From: Eumeta japonica
Lineage: Eukaryota > Arthropoda > Insecta > Lepidoptera > Psychidae
Reading direction: 5' to 3'
Length of the DNA: 64,000 nucleotides
Assembly: GCA_005406025.1 (NCBI GenBank)
Contig: BGZK01000005.1
Coordinates: 1,426,001 to 1,490,000, forward strand
The translations under genes and the position numbers were made by a program. Below the pieces are notes generated by a model. That model ran no database searches, was not told where the DNA came from, and saw nothing but the letters and a program-made list of their open reading frames with translations. This document shows positions 36,101-49,768 of this stretch, piece by piece; the first letter of the stretch is position 1, and every line of letters starts with the position of its first letter.

Positions 36101-36520
36101 TTCCTTCGTGGTTCCAATATAGCATCTGAAGACTTAGTGGATTCCTGCTAGTGTCAGGCCTTCCAATACGTCCGGGGTTGGGTCCTGATCGGTTTTGATC
36201 GCCCGAAGTATTGATATCAGGATTTTTGTAATCTGAGCCATCTCTCTTTATAGCCTGACTACCTACTGCGCTAGATTGGAAATTATCGGGGGTTGTTGAA
36301 GTCTCACCTCTGCAAGGGGGGGTTGAGAGAGTTGAGCAGGTTGAGCGGGAGGAGGGAGGAGTCCTCTCAGTCGCTGGCGTTGCAGCGGTTCTGAGTTTCA
36401 GATAACTTGTAGGTTTCTCCTTTTTTCCCATTCTTCCCGTTGTGTCTTCGTTCTCCATGCGCAATGCAACATTTTTGAAATGTATATTCACGTAATGAAA
36501 AATTGTAAAACGCAATTAAA
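33180..36520 (-). mobile_element. Jockey-like LINE, near full length but broken
   Basis: Read right to left, a Ser/Thr/Pro-rich leader (36450-36170) precedes the endonuclease start MLYWNHEGITGKKPENLA. Endonuclease continues at 35949-35644 (GYRGTAVMVKKDIMHEAIE, ISGDHNAKRR). The linker is at 35383-34862 (VNILVNRIRKAQQTAMV). Reverse transcriptase follows: EQYGFRTGHSTTLQLIRML, FLDMEKAFDGIWHDGLLHKL at 34572-34318, and LALYADDGAY near 34100-34140. Here the catalytic YADD is intact. The C-terminal part is at 33930-33569 (RYLGLHINRSLYMTP, YVKNDVIVRDLRVQTIEEFF). No RNase H is present, as expected of jockey. Frameshifts and stops break the frame repeatedly. Element ends were not resolved. Confidence 0.9.
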
Positions 36521-37553
36521 TGTTTGAACAAACGTTACTTATCGAAGAACAAACGTCAATATGTATATATGAACTAATAATATGAGAAAATATTAATAAT
36601 TTTGATTGAGGGAGGTTACCAAACGGTATGTTTTTAATTCTTTTTTTTAAATAAACGACTAAGGAACAAACAATTATTTGTAGCGAACAATCAAGTGCTA
36701 ACCATGAACTAACGATACGCAATAATGAAAATTAAAAAAAAAAAAGAATATCATGGCCTAAATGTTTTTCTTTTTTTCATTGATATATTAGTCATAAATA
36801 AAACGAATTTTTTTGAGATGTATATAAAATAATTATGAATATTTTATATACTTATGTAGACGATATAAAGAATAAAGTAAATTATATAGAAGTGTTTTTC
36901 CAAACCGACAAAAAACTTAAAATCTGTTTTAGATTTTGTATTTTTTTTTCACATTTTCGAAATTATATCATTCATACTTACGCCACGCCACAAAATGATA
37001 TATATGTTTATCAGTGATGTACCATTGTCGGAATAAATAAAACAACAGATGATTTTGTGTTAATGTGTTAGTTAACGAAAAAAAAATATTTGGAAACATT
37101 TATTACCGAACGAATTACATCATGATAGAATAATTTCAGAAAAGAAACCGACATGAAGAAGCAGGACGTCTAAATCAAGTTTGGTTTAATCATCTTGAAT
37201 ATCGAACAGTACATCTTTTGTGTGTTTTTTTTATTTAATTTAATTAATAAAATTTTGAAAAAAAATATTTTAAAAATATTAAAATGTTTGCGAAAACATA
37301 GATTTGTATGTTTAAGTTCTTATTCTATTGATGGCACAAATTGAGAAATCCTGGAATCATTGTCCATATAATTACTACTTGATACCATTTGACAAAATTG
37401 ATATTCATGTTTGACTTTATGTTAAATCTTTTTTGTTTCATCTGTTTTTATATTGAGCTATTTGTTTGTCATCGGTGCTACTAAAATTGAAGGTTACTGT
37501 TTTTGACTATCCAATAAAATACTACGTGAACTTATAAATTTATGATTATAAAA

Positions 37554-37589
37554 ATGCTCTCTCAATTTTTGCGAAAATTGAGAGAGCAT
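37554..37589. repeat. Perfect hairpin, 16-bp arms, 4-base loop
   Basis: atgctctctcaatttt (37554-37569) and its exact complement (37574-37589) flank tgcg. Confidence 0.92.
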
Positions 37590-38583
37590 ACATGTACACT
37601 GATTTAATGAGTTTATACTTCTATTATTTTTCTCTATAATTAATGTTATTTACTTGGAATTAACCTAAAGTCATGCCCAAACTCACAAAATAATGCTAGA
37701 CAAACGCTAACTTTGTTTTAACTGAATATCTGGGAATAAAACAGGGCTTGACAATTACAATTGAATTTTTGTTTTCATACGATGTCAATATCCGACATGC
37801 AAATATACATTTTATTTGTCTGTTGTGAGATTAAGGATTATCACACATAGTGTATTTTTATTTATTATAAAATATTATAAATAGACTTTTCTGTAACAAT
37901 TACGGCTAGATTAGAGATTATTTAAGTCATTATCGATTTTTCTGGTACATCACTATTTTCGTGCTAGTTGAAACCTGTACGTATAAATTATTTAGTAAAT
38001 TACTCATTGCGGACAGCGCCACCGACTGATATATACGTTTTACTTGATTTAGAACACTGCACGGAAGTCAGTTCACATTATGTTCTATTTTAATACTTGC
38101 GACCCGCCCCGGCTTCGTACGGATAGCGGTTAATCTACAGCCAGTTAACTTTTGGCGGATGGATGGGAGCGGTCATGGACGAAGTTTTAGCAAATATCTA
38201 CAGTAACAGTGCTTTACTACGCCCAAAAAAATGTATTAAATTTCAGAGAAAATATAACACAAAATCGACAAAACACGAAAAATAACTGTTGATCAGATAT
38301 TGCAAAAGGAAAAAAGTTGAAAGTTTGTAAGGGAAAATAAAAAAAATGGAACTCATGATTATTCATTTCTAAAATAAATTTTATCGAATGATTCGCCGCA
38401 GTGTTCTGTATACTCAAAAGCAATCGGCGTACGATGACGCCGAGGGATGTAGCAGGCAGCGAAAAGGTTAAGGAAACGACTAGCGACAGCAGTACAATCG
38501 TATCGATAATACCCATATAAAATCTTGTTGTTCGTCAGCAATAATTGTTCAATTTTCGACTGTCGCTAATTGTTTGCTGTTAG

Positions 38584-38970
38584 GTGATACACCTGCCGGG
38601 AGATCTCGGCGCGGCAGACGGCATCAGGTCATCGGTCACCTCGACCCTGGACTACGCAGTCATGCTTTTATCAGCTTGTAGAATAGAGTTGTCCAGCCAT
38701 GTACTGCATTCCAATACGGTTTGTTTGAATCAAGTGTGGTGGTCCCTCGATAGAGATTTAAAAAGACGTCGTCGTAGTTATTGGCCGTACATTTATAATA
38801 TTCTTACACACAAACTCATCCCGTGGGTCGGTATGGCTTATTACGATTTAGTCTCGCACACTAGATTGAGCGAATTTTTACCTATTGTAACTCTAGTTAA
38901 GGTAATAAAAGGTAACCGAGTTGAATGTTACAATTTTATGGGCATTGTGTCAGTTTTAGTACAATATTAG
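38584..38970 (+). CDS. Open frame after a splice-acceptor-like site, uncertain exon
   Basis: A 128-codon plus-strand frame begins just after 'tttgctgttag', which resembles an acceptor. Its first 80 bases are GC-rich (VIHLPGDLGAADGIRSSVTS) against an AT-rich background. The remainder (LNQVWWSLDRDLKRRRRSYW and on) looks less like constrained protein. No donor, partner exon or family was recognised. It could equally be repeat debris. A second frame over the same GC-rich start also stays open for about 30 codons, which weakens the case. Confidence 0.2.
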   Translation: MIHLPGDLGAADGIRSSVTSTLDYAVMLLSACRIELSSHVLHSNTVCLNQVWWSLDRDLKRRRRSYWPYIYNILTHKLIPWVGMAYYDLVSHTRLSEFLPIVTLVKVIKGNRVECYNFMGIVSVLVQY

Positions 38971-40612
38971 AATTTAAATATCTTTTGTCTTTGTCATAAT
39001 TTGTTAAGTGTACTCTTACTAGCTACAGTCGCACGGCTCAGTGTACTACACCAAACCATTTTCAAATAGGCTTTTATCTAAAATGATGACAGTCCTCGCC
39101 TTCTCTCTAGAATCAACTTTATCTGTTTTTGTAACTCATATAGAGGACTTGGAAATTCTTATTAATATTAAAAGGTGTTTTGCGACTCGATTTCAAGAAG
39201 GGGACTCAATTCTAAATTTATTTATCTAATGCTTTAAAATTATTCAAAAAATAGCGTGAATGCTCCAAGCTTGTCGCTATAAAATGAATGAGCTGTAAAA
39301 ACAAATTGACTATAACGATGAACAAAAATGCAGTCTATTTTCGCACATAGTTTAATGTTGTGATCATGTGACCCGAACTACTGCCACAAATCTAGCACGG
39401 TACAACAACTCACAGTAAATCAAACAAAAATAAGAATAAACCCCAAAAAATAGCCCGTCTGTCCCCCAATTTGGTTTTGCAATAAGTACTCAAATAAAAA
39501 TTCATAAGCATAAACAAAAAGTATGTTACAGACACAGGAACAAATCGATAGATTTAAGTAACGGTTTTTAAAGTGCAGTGGATATCCGAAACAGAATAAA
39601 ACAACCCGTCTATTGTTAATCTCTTATATATTTTTACAATCGAAATGATACATTGATGCAAGATTACATAAAAAATAAATAATTATCTAGCAAGCATTAT
39701 ACAATCATTTTCGTTCGATCATTTACTGTCCTCGATAGCAGACCATAGAATTAAAATAAATTAATGTAAATCATACAAATACAAAAAAAAAAAAGAAAGT
39801 ATATAATTTACATGTACAAGAATAATAATATACGATAGTATATAAAAACTATACAAAGACTAATATATTGCAAAAAAAAAAAAATCAAAGATTTCATCAT
39901 AGATCAACTCAATAGTTTTGAGTATATATATATAAAAATATTATTAAGAAATCGAAATTGATTTTCTAAGACAATAATGACCAGAATACATTTTTTCTTT
40001 AACTACAAGATGTTATAAAAATGTAAAGTCTAATTTCCAGGAATTAATCTAGTTTCTTAACTAAAAAAAAAAACTCTGATAAGCACCTGCCGGTTGAGTT
40101 TGCGTTCGTTATTTAGTTACCGCGTACACGCACTTAAAGTAAAATACATTTTCAAAGCCTTTACATTAGAACCGATCGATCCGCAAAACTATGAACGGAA
40201 CTTAACGGTTAATTAAGTAGACATCTGTTAAAAAAGCTACACATCTGGTTGCCGGATACGAAAACGATGTGGTAACACTCTTAAGATGCTCAAAATATTA
40301 CGTTAAAAATATTATCGAAGCTCCTATCGATTCGTTGGCATTTTATCGCCAACTGAAATTATCGTCTCTTTTAAAAGTGTAAGCGCTCAGTAATAAATGG
40401 TAGGTACTTTAATTTTTGTGTAACCTCCTTCCATCACTTTTAATAAACATTTTTCATAACAAACATTTGTACAACAAATAAAAATAATTATTACACATTT
40501 AATAAGTGTCATTGAAAGCAATTTCATCTTTTCCATAAGGACATTTTCATTCACGTACTATTTGGCTTTTTAAATTCTTTTCGCTTCCTATGTACTCAAA
40601 GACCAAAGTTTT

Positions 40613-41080
40613 GTGTATCCAAGGGCCCCGGCTCTATGTGTCTTAAGATCCTGGGTTCTGTGCTTGAAGTCTCAAGTTTGTGGACCCAAGGGCTCAGACT
40701 GTGTGCTCAAGGACTCAGACTGTGTGCCCAAGGGCTCAGACTTAGTGCCCAAGGGCTCAGACTGTGTGCCCAAGGGCTCGGACTTGGTGCCCAAGGGCTC
40801 AGACTGTGTGCCCAAGGGCTCAGACTTAGTGCCCAAGGGCTCAGACTTAGTGCCCAAGGGCTCAGACTGTGTGCCCAAGGGCTCAGACTGTGTGCCCAAG
40901 GGCTCAGACTTAGTGCCCAAGGGTTCAGACTATGTGCCAAAGGGCTCGGACTTGGTGCCCAAGGACTCAGACTTGGTGCCCAAGGACTCGGACTGTGTGC
41001 CTAAGAGCTTAGATTTGGTGCCCAAAGGCTCAGTCTGTGCACGAGGGCCCCTGCATAGCATAAGACGGCCCCGATCTTAA
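40613..41080 (+). CDS. Open frame across a 21-bp minisatellite, doubtful protein
   Basis: A 155-codon frame starts MYPRAPALCVLRSWVLCLK and then reads 17 copies of a seven-residue unit (consensus PKGSDCV or PKGSDLV), ending ARGPLHSIRRPRS. Because the unit length is a multiple of three, other frames are also open: one more on the plus strand and two on the minus strand. Openness is therefore not evidence of coding. No promoter, splice site or homologue was recognised. Some unit differences are synonymous in this frame (tta/ttg, tca/tcg, ccc/cca/cct, ggc/ggt, aag/aaa, gac/gat); others change the residue (ggc/gac, tgt/tat). Confidence 0.2.
   Translation: MYPRAPALCVLRSWVLCLKSQVCGPKGSDCVLKDSDCVPKGSDLVPKGSDCVPKGSDLVPKGSDCVPKGSDLVPKGSDLVPKGSDCVPKGSDCVPKGSDLVPKGSDYVPKGSDLVPKDSDLVPKDSDCVPKSLDLVPKGSVCARGPLHSIRRPRS
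40685..41041. repeat. Minisatellite, 17 units of 21 bp
   Basis: The unit is cccaagggctcagactgtgtg, with gacttagtg or gacttggtg variants alternating with gactgtgtg. Unit order by the variable codon is C,C,L,C,L,C,L,L,C,C,L,Y,L,L,C,L,C. Central units are nearly identical while those at the right end are more diverged, which suggests unequal exchange or slippage in the middle. Degenerate half-units flank it, and 'agggccc' sequences lie on both sides (40621, 41044). Confidence 0.95.
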
Positions 41081-44000
41081 AGCTTACTTTTCGTTATAAT
41101 TACTAAACATCCACCAATAACATTAGTGACGTAAACATGATCGGGTAGTGTACATTTTTTTAAGAGTAGAAACTATCTTTATCTCCTTACTATATCTTTC
41201 CCCATTCTACCGCTGTCACTTTAGTACTCTTTAATGCCCCAAAACGTAAAACGGTATGCGATAGTAATAGAAATAGTAGAGCGATACAAGCATCAATATA
41301 ATTATTACTTCGCTAAACCATCTTTACTAATTTTTCTAATTTCGTTAAATAAAATTCTCATTTTCTTAAACGACAGATTTAGAGTTGTATTCATTGTAAA
41401 ATTTATCTTTACATTTCAAGTAAACAGACAGGAAACTGTCATACTAGCAAATCCCGAACATTGTGACTTGCTGGATTCGGCTGCCATTTTAGCATAAAAC
41501 TGATCACAGACCAACATACACATCCGGCAGGCGCTTATCAAAGATCGTTTCCGACTAACTAATTACAACAATTAAACAGCTGTACAGTGCGCAGGACAGA
41601 CGTCTATAACAAAAAAAAAATGCATATAGGAGGCGGACAGTCTTATTTATGATACAAAAAAAAAATACATTTATGTATAAATTGTTAACTATGTTTACTC
41701 TATTACAAAATACGATAGGATACAATTGAAATGTACAAAAATGGAAAATAAATCTATGGACTATTTGTGCGCATAAAGAAAAAGCATGTCACCGTTAGGA
41801 ATGTTACATTAGTTGGCACTTGAAAATATTTATTTTTCTCTCCTCAACAAAAGAAATAAATGTATACATTTTGGTGTTCGAAGAGTACTCTTAATATAGC
41901 TGTAAAGGTGGTCTTTTTTTCATCGAGAAATCGGGTGAACTCCTTATGTTCATACTACACAATCGGGACACCCATTTTACATTGAACATTTATAATTCTT
42001 AACCTAGATTCAGCTAGGAAAAATGTAAGTCTTCCATTGTTTTCTAGTACAGACGATAGATGTCGCTACAGTGAAAATTAAAATACGCGAGCACTGGTAA
42101 GTTTTCAACTTAAAGCAAAACCTCTACACTCTTATCGGCGAGACAAGACTTACATGCAGTACATCGATTCTATACGAAAGGATTTACGGTCCGTACGCGT
42201 ACTTAATGTATATGAGCACGCGCAACATTTAAACGCCACCAGTGAGAACTTCTCAGGCGTCGCTGGCGACGTCCAATTTATCCTTCGATTGCGTCAAAAG
42301 AGACGTCATTTCTACAACATCGCCCTTATCGTAACATTTTCAAAAGCTTTAACTAACAATAATTATTTAGGATGTCTAAACTCCTACATATTCTGTTTAC
42401 GGTCAAAAGTCACTCACGAATGAAATTTATAGAGCGTGCCGCGACAACAGCGCCGCGCGGTGGCCAGCTTGCGAAAATTGACTACGAGCGTCTATTTCAA
42501 GTGGTACTCGATTTTCGTCACGCTCTGAAATTTCATTTACAGGCCATTGGAAAGGTATCAATAAAAAAAGAAGGCAATACACATAAACAATTGGGTTTTC
42601 ATGGAAAAAAAAAAACTATAACAACAGTTGTTCCTGTACTACAACAATGGGAAAATATACACTGTATGGACAACATGTATGTCCCAATTTCTACATAGAT
42701 CACGCGTCAAAATACCTGTACACAATACGACCAACACAATTCGTTCTTGATTTACGTTACAAATTTCCATCACAATTTCATAGAATTTAGATTTACACAC
42801 GTAGCAAACAAGTTTCCTGTTGGGCAATGAAACGTGACACTCTTGAGTAAAAATGACGCCGAACTTTATTCACTTGCATAATTGCGCAAATTATCGTTGC
42901 ATTCGCAAAATACACTTACCAAGTTAACGTGTACAAAAGTTAGATACCATTCAAATAATATACTCGAAGTTCAAATGACAGGATAATTATAGAAAGAAAT
43001 ATGTAATTATTTACAGTGGCTTTTTTTATTACCGATTTTTATTTCACAAATTGCGTTCACATGAACAGAAACTATATATTTTCTTAAGTAACGGGCTATT
43101 TAAAGATAACTGGACGTCTATCCGCGACTACCTTTTAGGCGCCGTCCGCGCAGCGATATTACATAGCGCGATTTTTTTCTCGCGATTCTACAACGCATCG
43201 AATCTTATAAGGGTAGACGCGCTGGCGGGAAAAAATCAGCGATTTGATGCCAATTGAAGGCGATGCGGTTCGGATTTTTACTTCCGCGCGAATTTCGTTC
43301 CGTAGTGCGGGACTGGGACTAAAACTCGGTTTCGATAAAAAAAAAGTATCACTCTTAAGTCACAAATTTTTGACTACACAAATACACGACCCGCAAATGA
43401 GTTTTTACGGGTTATGTATTTCTGATGTATAAACACTTCGAATTTGAAAAGTCACGGTCGAGGCCCCAAAGAAATTCGCTTCTGTAATATTGCACAACAG
43501 GTCCGGTGTGTTACAGCGTTGAGAGATTATAAAATTTCACGTCTCTTCAGAATCTAATGCAAGAAATAAATTTCAGTTTGAAAAATGATATTTTCTACGT
43601 TCTATTTTTTTTTTAAGAGTACGTAATAACGTGAACGGAACCCTGATGCACCATATCAACATGGCTGACGTGAAATTTAATGGATTAAAAAAAAAAAAGA
43701 TAAATGCACTGTATTTCATACTTTACACATTCCTAAATTCTATACAATGTTTCCTATTTCTATATGTACATACAAAAAACGGTTTTTTTTCTACACAATT
43801 TTTTTATCTTTGAATTAGAAAATTTTTTTTTTTTATTGAAAAATATAAATTCGCGTTTTACGTTTATTATCATTGGGATGTGACATTATTGAGAAAAATG
43901 ATACAAAAAAAAATAGATATATTAACTTTTCACAAATTGATAATAAACACGACGTATATTAATTATAGACTAATACATTTAAAAATTTAAAGTTTTATTA

Positions 44001-46411
44001 TTCAAGAAAATATATAGTCAAATAAATAATCACCCATGTTTATTTTGAAAAAAAAAAACTTTAATTTTTCTTTCGTAAATGAACACAATCTTACTTTGAC
44101 ATAATCGGCCATATAGGAATTGGGAACATTGTATATATGCTAATAACAAATTTTCACATTCCATATAAAGCCAATTTAGAAAATTTATTTAAAAAATTAC
44201 AAATTAAATTTAGAATTGCAAATTGGAAGGAAAAGTGTATTTTGCGCTACTTTAACTATACATAAAATGACAGATATAAAATGTAAATATATTACAAATA
44301 TTAATATTGAGCCGACATACAGTTAACATGAAAGACTATATATAATATGTATATCGATTTATTCTAAGTTTTACGACACGACATATTTATCTTTAAGTGA
44401 TCTGAAATATCCTTTATAAAACATTGTTAGGGTGGTTGACTATTTTTTATTATTATATTTAGTCTTTTTTTAATAGTGGAATTCTTTTTTATATATGACT
44501 ATAAAAATATTCAAGTAATGAATATTTCAAACTGTCAATTAGAGATAGTGCCAATAGGCTGTACTGTCGGGACTTCATACAGCCTTATGAGATAAAAGTC
44601 AGATACCAATTTGCAAAAAATAAAATAGCATAGAATTGCTATGACTTTTCAGAGTTAGTTGTTTTGATAACCTGATTTTTTTATTCCTATTACTTAGTTG
44701 GCTTATATGTATCAATGAAAAAATCAGATACATTGAAAATCAATCAACTACCCTATGAATTTCACGATTCGTCAATCGAATAATATTTAATGAAGTGGCC
44801 ACATTAGTGTTAATTTGGACCGCAGGACCAACGTTTGTCTAGTCGCTCCGGTGCATCTTGGTTTAACAACCATTTTTTTTTGTATGCACATTCTTGCCCT
44901 TACAATACCAAAAAAAAAAGAAAATATATCAGAAAATTGAAATCGATGGCGATACACGCATATATCTATATACTATGAGTGTCAAAATTTTACATTACTA
45001 ACACGATACAAATACAACAATCAGTGACAATTTTAAAACTGGATCATACAAAAAAAAAATTAAATATTCTTCAAATAAGCGTAAAAATAATTTATTTATT
45101 TCATCAATTGGCAAAATGCCAACACTGAAATTTATTAAAAGATTTAGACAAATTTCGACTCACACCGCCACGTGGATAAGGAAGTTTAAATTATATGATA
45201 TCACTTCAAAAATAATTAACTTAAAATTTTTCAATGACCTTCAAAGTATTGAAAAAATTTAAGCCAAAACAAACCCTACTGTCGATTCATTACTGGAGTA
45301 TCACACATTCTTAATTGTTTTTAAATATAACTAATAAATATATAAAATATGACATACTCGATTAAAATAAGATTTTTTTTTTAATCGAAAGTACAATACA
45401 TATTTTGTTTTCGTTTTTTTTTTTCAGCAGACTGCGACCCCCATTTGGGGGACCAACCATTTAAAAAACGAAAACAATCGTCTTATATACAAAAATCATG
45501 TAAAAAAATTATATAAGTAATATTAAACTTCAATATAAATATATCGATTAGAAAAATTCGGTCCATTATTATAACTGCTGTCGCAAAAATACTACATGTA
45601 TCAGTGCACAATAACAACACCAGAAATAAGGAATCTGAAATTCATTATTTTATTGTTTTGTATCAGGAGCCAATTTTAATATAATTGTTCATATTGAACT
45701 CAACCTGAAATTCACTGATACTAATAAATTTTAATCAATGCCAAAGCACGAAGATAAATGCGGCAACAGTATACAACAACTGCGCCATCTGTCGCGCTGC
45801 CAGAGATGCATCATACATATTTTCATTTTATGCCGTTACCACATTTATATTTGAATTATAATCGAGATAAAATTAGGAATCATCAAAAAAAAATTGTTAA
45901 TGCACATGGTTATGGACTGATACTATGCAGTAACTGCTAATAAAGAAGTCATATTTCATCCCAAAACCATACACCATAAATGTAAGTGATCCATTCCAGT
46001 CGTTAAACAATAACTACCAATAAGATCCATAAGAGTATTTTTATCACATAATAGCTGTGTCGTGAAGATATTTTTAAAGGTAAATCATTACAGTTAACTC
46101 CTAACACGCACTTAATCTACAAAACATAAGACGATTTTTCTTTGGTTAATTTATTTTTACATAGAGGGCGAGCCAAAAGTTGTCGATATGGGACACAAAC
46201 TAAATTCAATAGTAACTGTAATCATATTATTTTTACTTTGACAACGAAATACTCTTGGTTTGAAAATATCATTAATATAAGATGTGTAAACTAAAAGTAT
46301 TTATCATTATTTACAATTGTGCCTATTGTATTGAATTAATGAACTACAAAAATTAAAATATAAAAGAAAGTCTAAAGACTATTTTTGAATGCAGTATCAA
46401 ATAATAGAGAC

Positions 46412-46453
46412 TAGTATTACTTCTAGCATATTGGCTATACTAGAAGTAATATT
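46412..46453. repeat. Short imperfect hairpin
   Basis: tagtattacttctagcata pairs with tatactagaagtaatatt with few mismatches around a loop ttggc. Confidence 0.8.
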
Positions 46454-49400
46454 TGACTGTTGCCACTGCAACCTGTATGCCATTTTGATTGATAAGAAAA
46501 ATTCTAAATGTTCAAGCAAGCGTATTGGCGGATACTAAATTAATGTGCGAAAATTATTGCACTTTTTCCGACAAACTAAATGCTTAGTAACTTGTTTTGA
46601 ATATACCTTAAAACAACGGAGAACTTAAACGTAATTCGGTTTGTACTATGACAAACAATAAACTCTTTTACAAGCACAAACGTATTGTACTTTCAACCCG
46701 AATTTTCGAGTCGAAAAACATTTTGGATTGTACAGAAAATATAAAATGCCAAATTGTACGCGATCCGAAACAACTTTGATTGTTGATTCTTTGTACTTAC
46801 TACCAACTTAAACTCTGCCAGTAATTAAACCCATATTAATATAAAACGGCTATCAAAACTAACACCTTTCTAATAAAAACATCAATAAATCTGGTGTCAA
46901 GATTTTCTATAATATTTAACTATACTACTTCAAAATACCAATGAACTACTTTCGGTTTAGCTGTTTACGTGTACATCACGGTAATTTCCGCATTTTAATT
47001 TCTTGGTACTTGGTAGCAAAATTCTTGGGTGCTTTTGAAGATTTATCAAAATACTATAAAAGTCTTACACTGTTAAGTTTCTACCAATTGGTTTTCACAG
47101 AATCTCGTCTAATGTAACAAAAAAAAAAAGAAAAAGAAAAAAATGGCACATACAATTTTCATATGAACAATGGCTCTGCCTCATAGCTACCCTAATTTTT
47201 TGCTTATTTTTAATTGACAAAAACCACTATCAAGCAGTCTTTTTACACTTAAAAGCTATTCCGAAGAAATATTGAATGTCCAAACCTTTTTTTTTTCCAT
47301 TACAACTATAGGATTTTTCATTTTACCTAAGCGAAAATAATTATAATTTTCTTTCAGCTCATTTTGATGGAAACATGTAAATATATATAAAAAACTAGCA
47401 ATTTCGACCATTTTAATAGAAACATTATAAAAGAGTATAATCATATTATGGGATGATTTTTGTAATATAAAACTACCTTTACTGACTTATATTTGTTTAA
47501 CTTGATTTGATAAATCTCAGATTACACAATTATCTAAAGTAATTTTCTGTATAGTGCAATAATATACATAAGAATAAAATAAACAGCAAGTTCTACAGTG
47601 AGATTGTCAAAAAGATTCCATCACCTTGAAACCAATTTTAATGCAAAATGCGAAATAAGTCGCCATATCAAAACTAACATCTCGTGGTTATTTACATCAT
47701 TATAAAAAAATAATAGAGATAACAATATAAATAGCTATGCATTTAAATTAAAAATATTTATTTCTCACTTACTATAATAGTTGCAATCTCTTCATTATGC
47801 TGACTAAAAGATTATATATTATAGCTAAAACTAAATTTAATAGCCATAAACGAGCTAAAAATTGCAATGTTTTTTTTTTTGCATAATATAAATGCATATT
47901 ATGTAGCATTGAATCGTCTCCTGATATAAGAAAACGAAAATTTTATACAAAGTTATGGAATCCATTGTTTCGCTTTATCATTTTGGATACTTAATTTTCT
48001 TTCGGTTGGCAATACATACGTCGACAAACACACCCAGTCCTTTAATATCAATATGCATTCTTATAGGCAATAAAATTTTTATGAATAAAAAAATACGTTT
48101 ACAATAAATTTAATACTTTAGCATATGAATTGCCTTTTTTCAGATAAAACTCGGTATTTTTTAGTATATCAGGTGAAAAAACATTTTCTTTTTTCACAAA
48201 AAGTGTTCTTCCAGATTTATAAGGCTCGCACGTGTTTTGACAGGGTGACCAATCTTCTCTAATACAAAGTCGGTGATGTCAAGATCTATAGTACAATTAT
48301 TTAAGAATATACATTATTTTTCTACCAGAATACCAACTTTTGGTAGAAAAATGCAAAAGTAAATTAATGTAAACTTTAATTTTGCTTTGTTTAATGCGTG
48401 TAGAAAACAACAATCAAGAGACAATGAATGTCCTTCAATAAATATGCTGTCAAAATCACAAAATACGTTTTTACCAAAAAATGAAATGAATACAAATACT
48501 ATCGTTCACAATAATTTTGTAACCGCAAGTTTTCGAAATGTCATTAATAATTTCGTTTTTTTCACTCTAACTCAATACAGTGACTTTTTTTAAGACATAA
48601 ATTAAAATATAAGCATGCCTATACCGCACGCTTTTTATTTTTAGAAATTTTTTACAAACTGTTTTTCTAAGTGTTGTAAATTCCATCTTCAATATTTACC
48701 TGTCTACAGAAAATATGGTCACCCTGTTGTTGTAACACCTACACGTTATAACATCTAAGTTTGAGCAAAAGACATCGACCATTTTGTTTTTTCAACACTG
48801 GCCATATTTTAATTACTAACAGATTTTATTCGATGGGTTTGTGTGCCCTCTTAAGGGTTGAAGATTTACTAACGGAATAAATAGAAACAAAATTCATAGC
48901 TCAAAATGCTCGTTAGCAGAATGAATAAGAAAGTGCATTTTAAATGTTATCAATCATTACAATATACTTAATTAAAAATTGTTGTAATATTTCAATTAGT
49001 TTCAATACAAAAATCTTGAAACATGGGCATAATACTTTTGATTGTAAAGTAAAATACATAGCTGCCCCTCCATTAACATATGCATTAATCATAGTTAACC
49101 ACCGTTAAATTTTAATTTTAAGAACTGCCATTTTGTTATTTTCAAAATTCCTAGTTGGTCAGTTTTTCTAATAAAAATTCGATCATTTTGTGGATAATAA
49201 ATACAGTTGAGGATAGTTTGATAATTCATATTATGAATTAAAATCATTATTAATTTATCCAGCTGAAATAACTATCCTTATCATTGTTAATAGCCTTAAA
49301 ATATATAAACAATGGCATATGTAGCTTAATACCACAGTGTAAAAAACATACAATAGTATCCGAAAGCTGATTAATTTCAAATTATTTTCAAAATTATTTA

Positions 49401-49768
49401 CAAATTCAAAACAAAAGGAGATAAATCCTATCGTGCAAGCTAACAAATATAAACAAGAAATAAAAAGAATTTTTTTTATAGAAATTAATTAAAAGTAATA
49501 TACTGGATTAAGCATGTCAAAGACTGACTAGCCGAAGATGTAGCACCACATAAATTTCTAAAATGAACTCACAAGCCCACACAATTTTTTAAAACCATAA
49601 TACATATGCAATGTTCAGTGCGACAGTCCTAAATAATTACAATATTGTTTATTAGTATACATCTTTGACTTTATTCATTTCATGAAATATATTTGATTGC
49701 TAGTTTTAGGTGTCACATGTTACAAAGGAAACTTTTTTCAAATTCATTTATTTTCATATTTATTTATG

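Larger units (their letters stand above)
36521..40600. other. AT-rich non-coding tract
   Basis: Contents include a perfect 16-bp-arm hairpin at 37554-37589, a GC-rich patch at 38010-38200 including gacccgccccggcttcgtac that looks like repeat debris, a possible repeat at 38390-38520, and an open frame at 38584-38970 listed separately. Nothing else coding was recognised. Confidence 0.5.

Noticed and set aside
38217..38541. Minus-strand frame with a hydrophobic start resembling a signal or membrane segment
   Set aside because: Two overlapping minus-strand frames are equally open, sequence is partly repeat-like, and no partner exon or donor was found.
42120..42540. GC-richer stretch tested as a 3' terminal exon of the Ptp99A-like gene
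   Set aside because: Minus-strand frames contain early stops and nothing resembling the end of a phosphatase domain, although an acceptor-like gaaatttcag is present.
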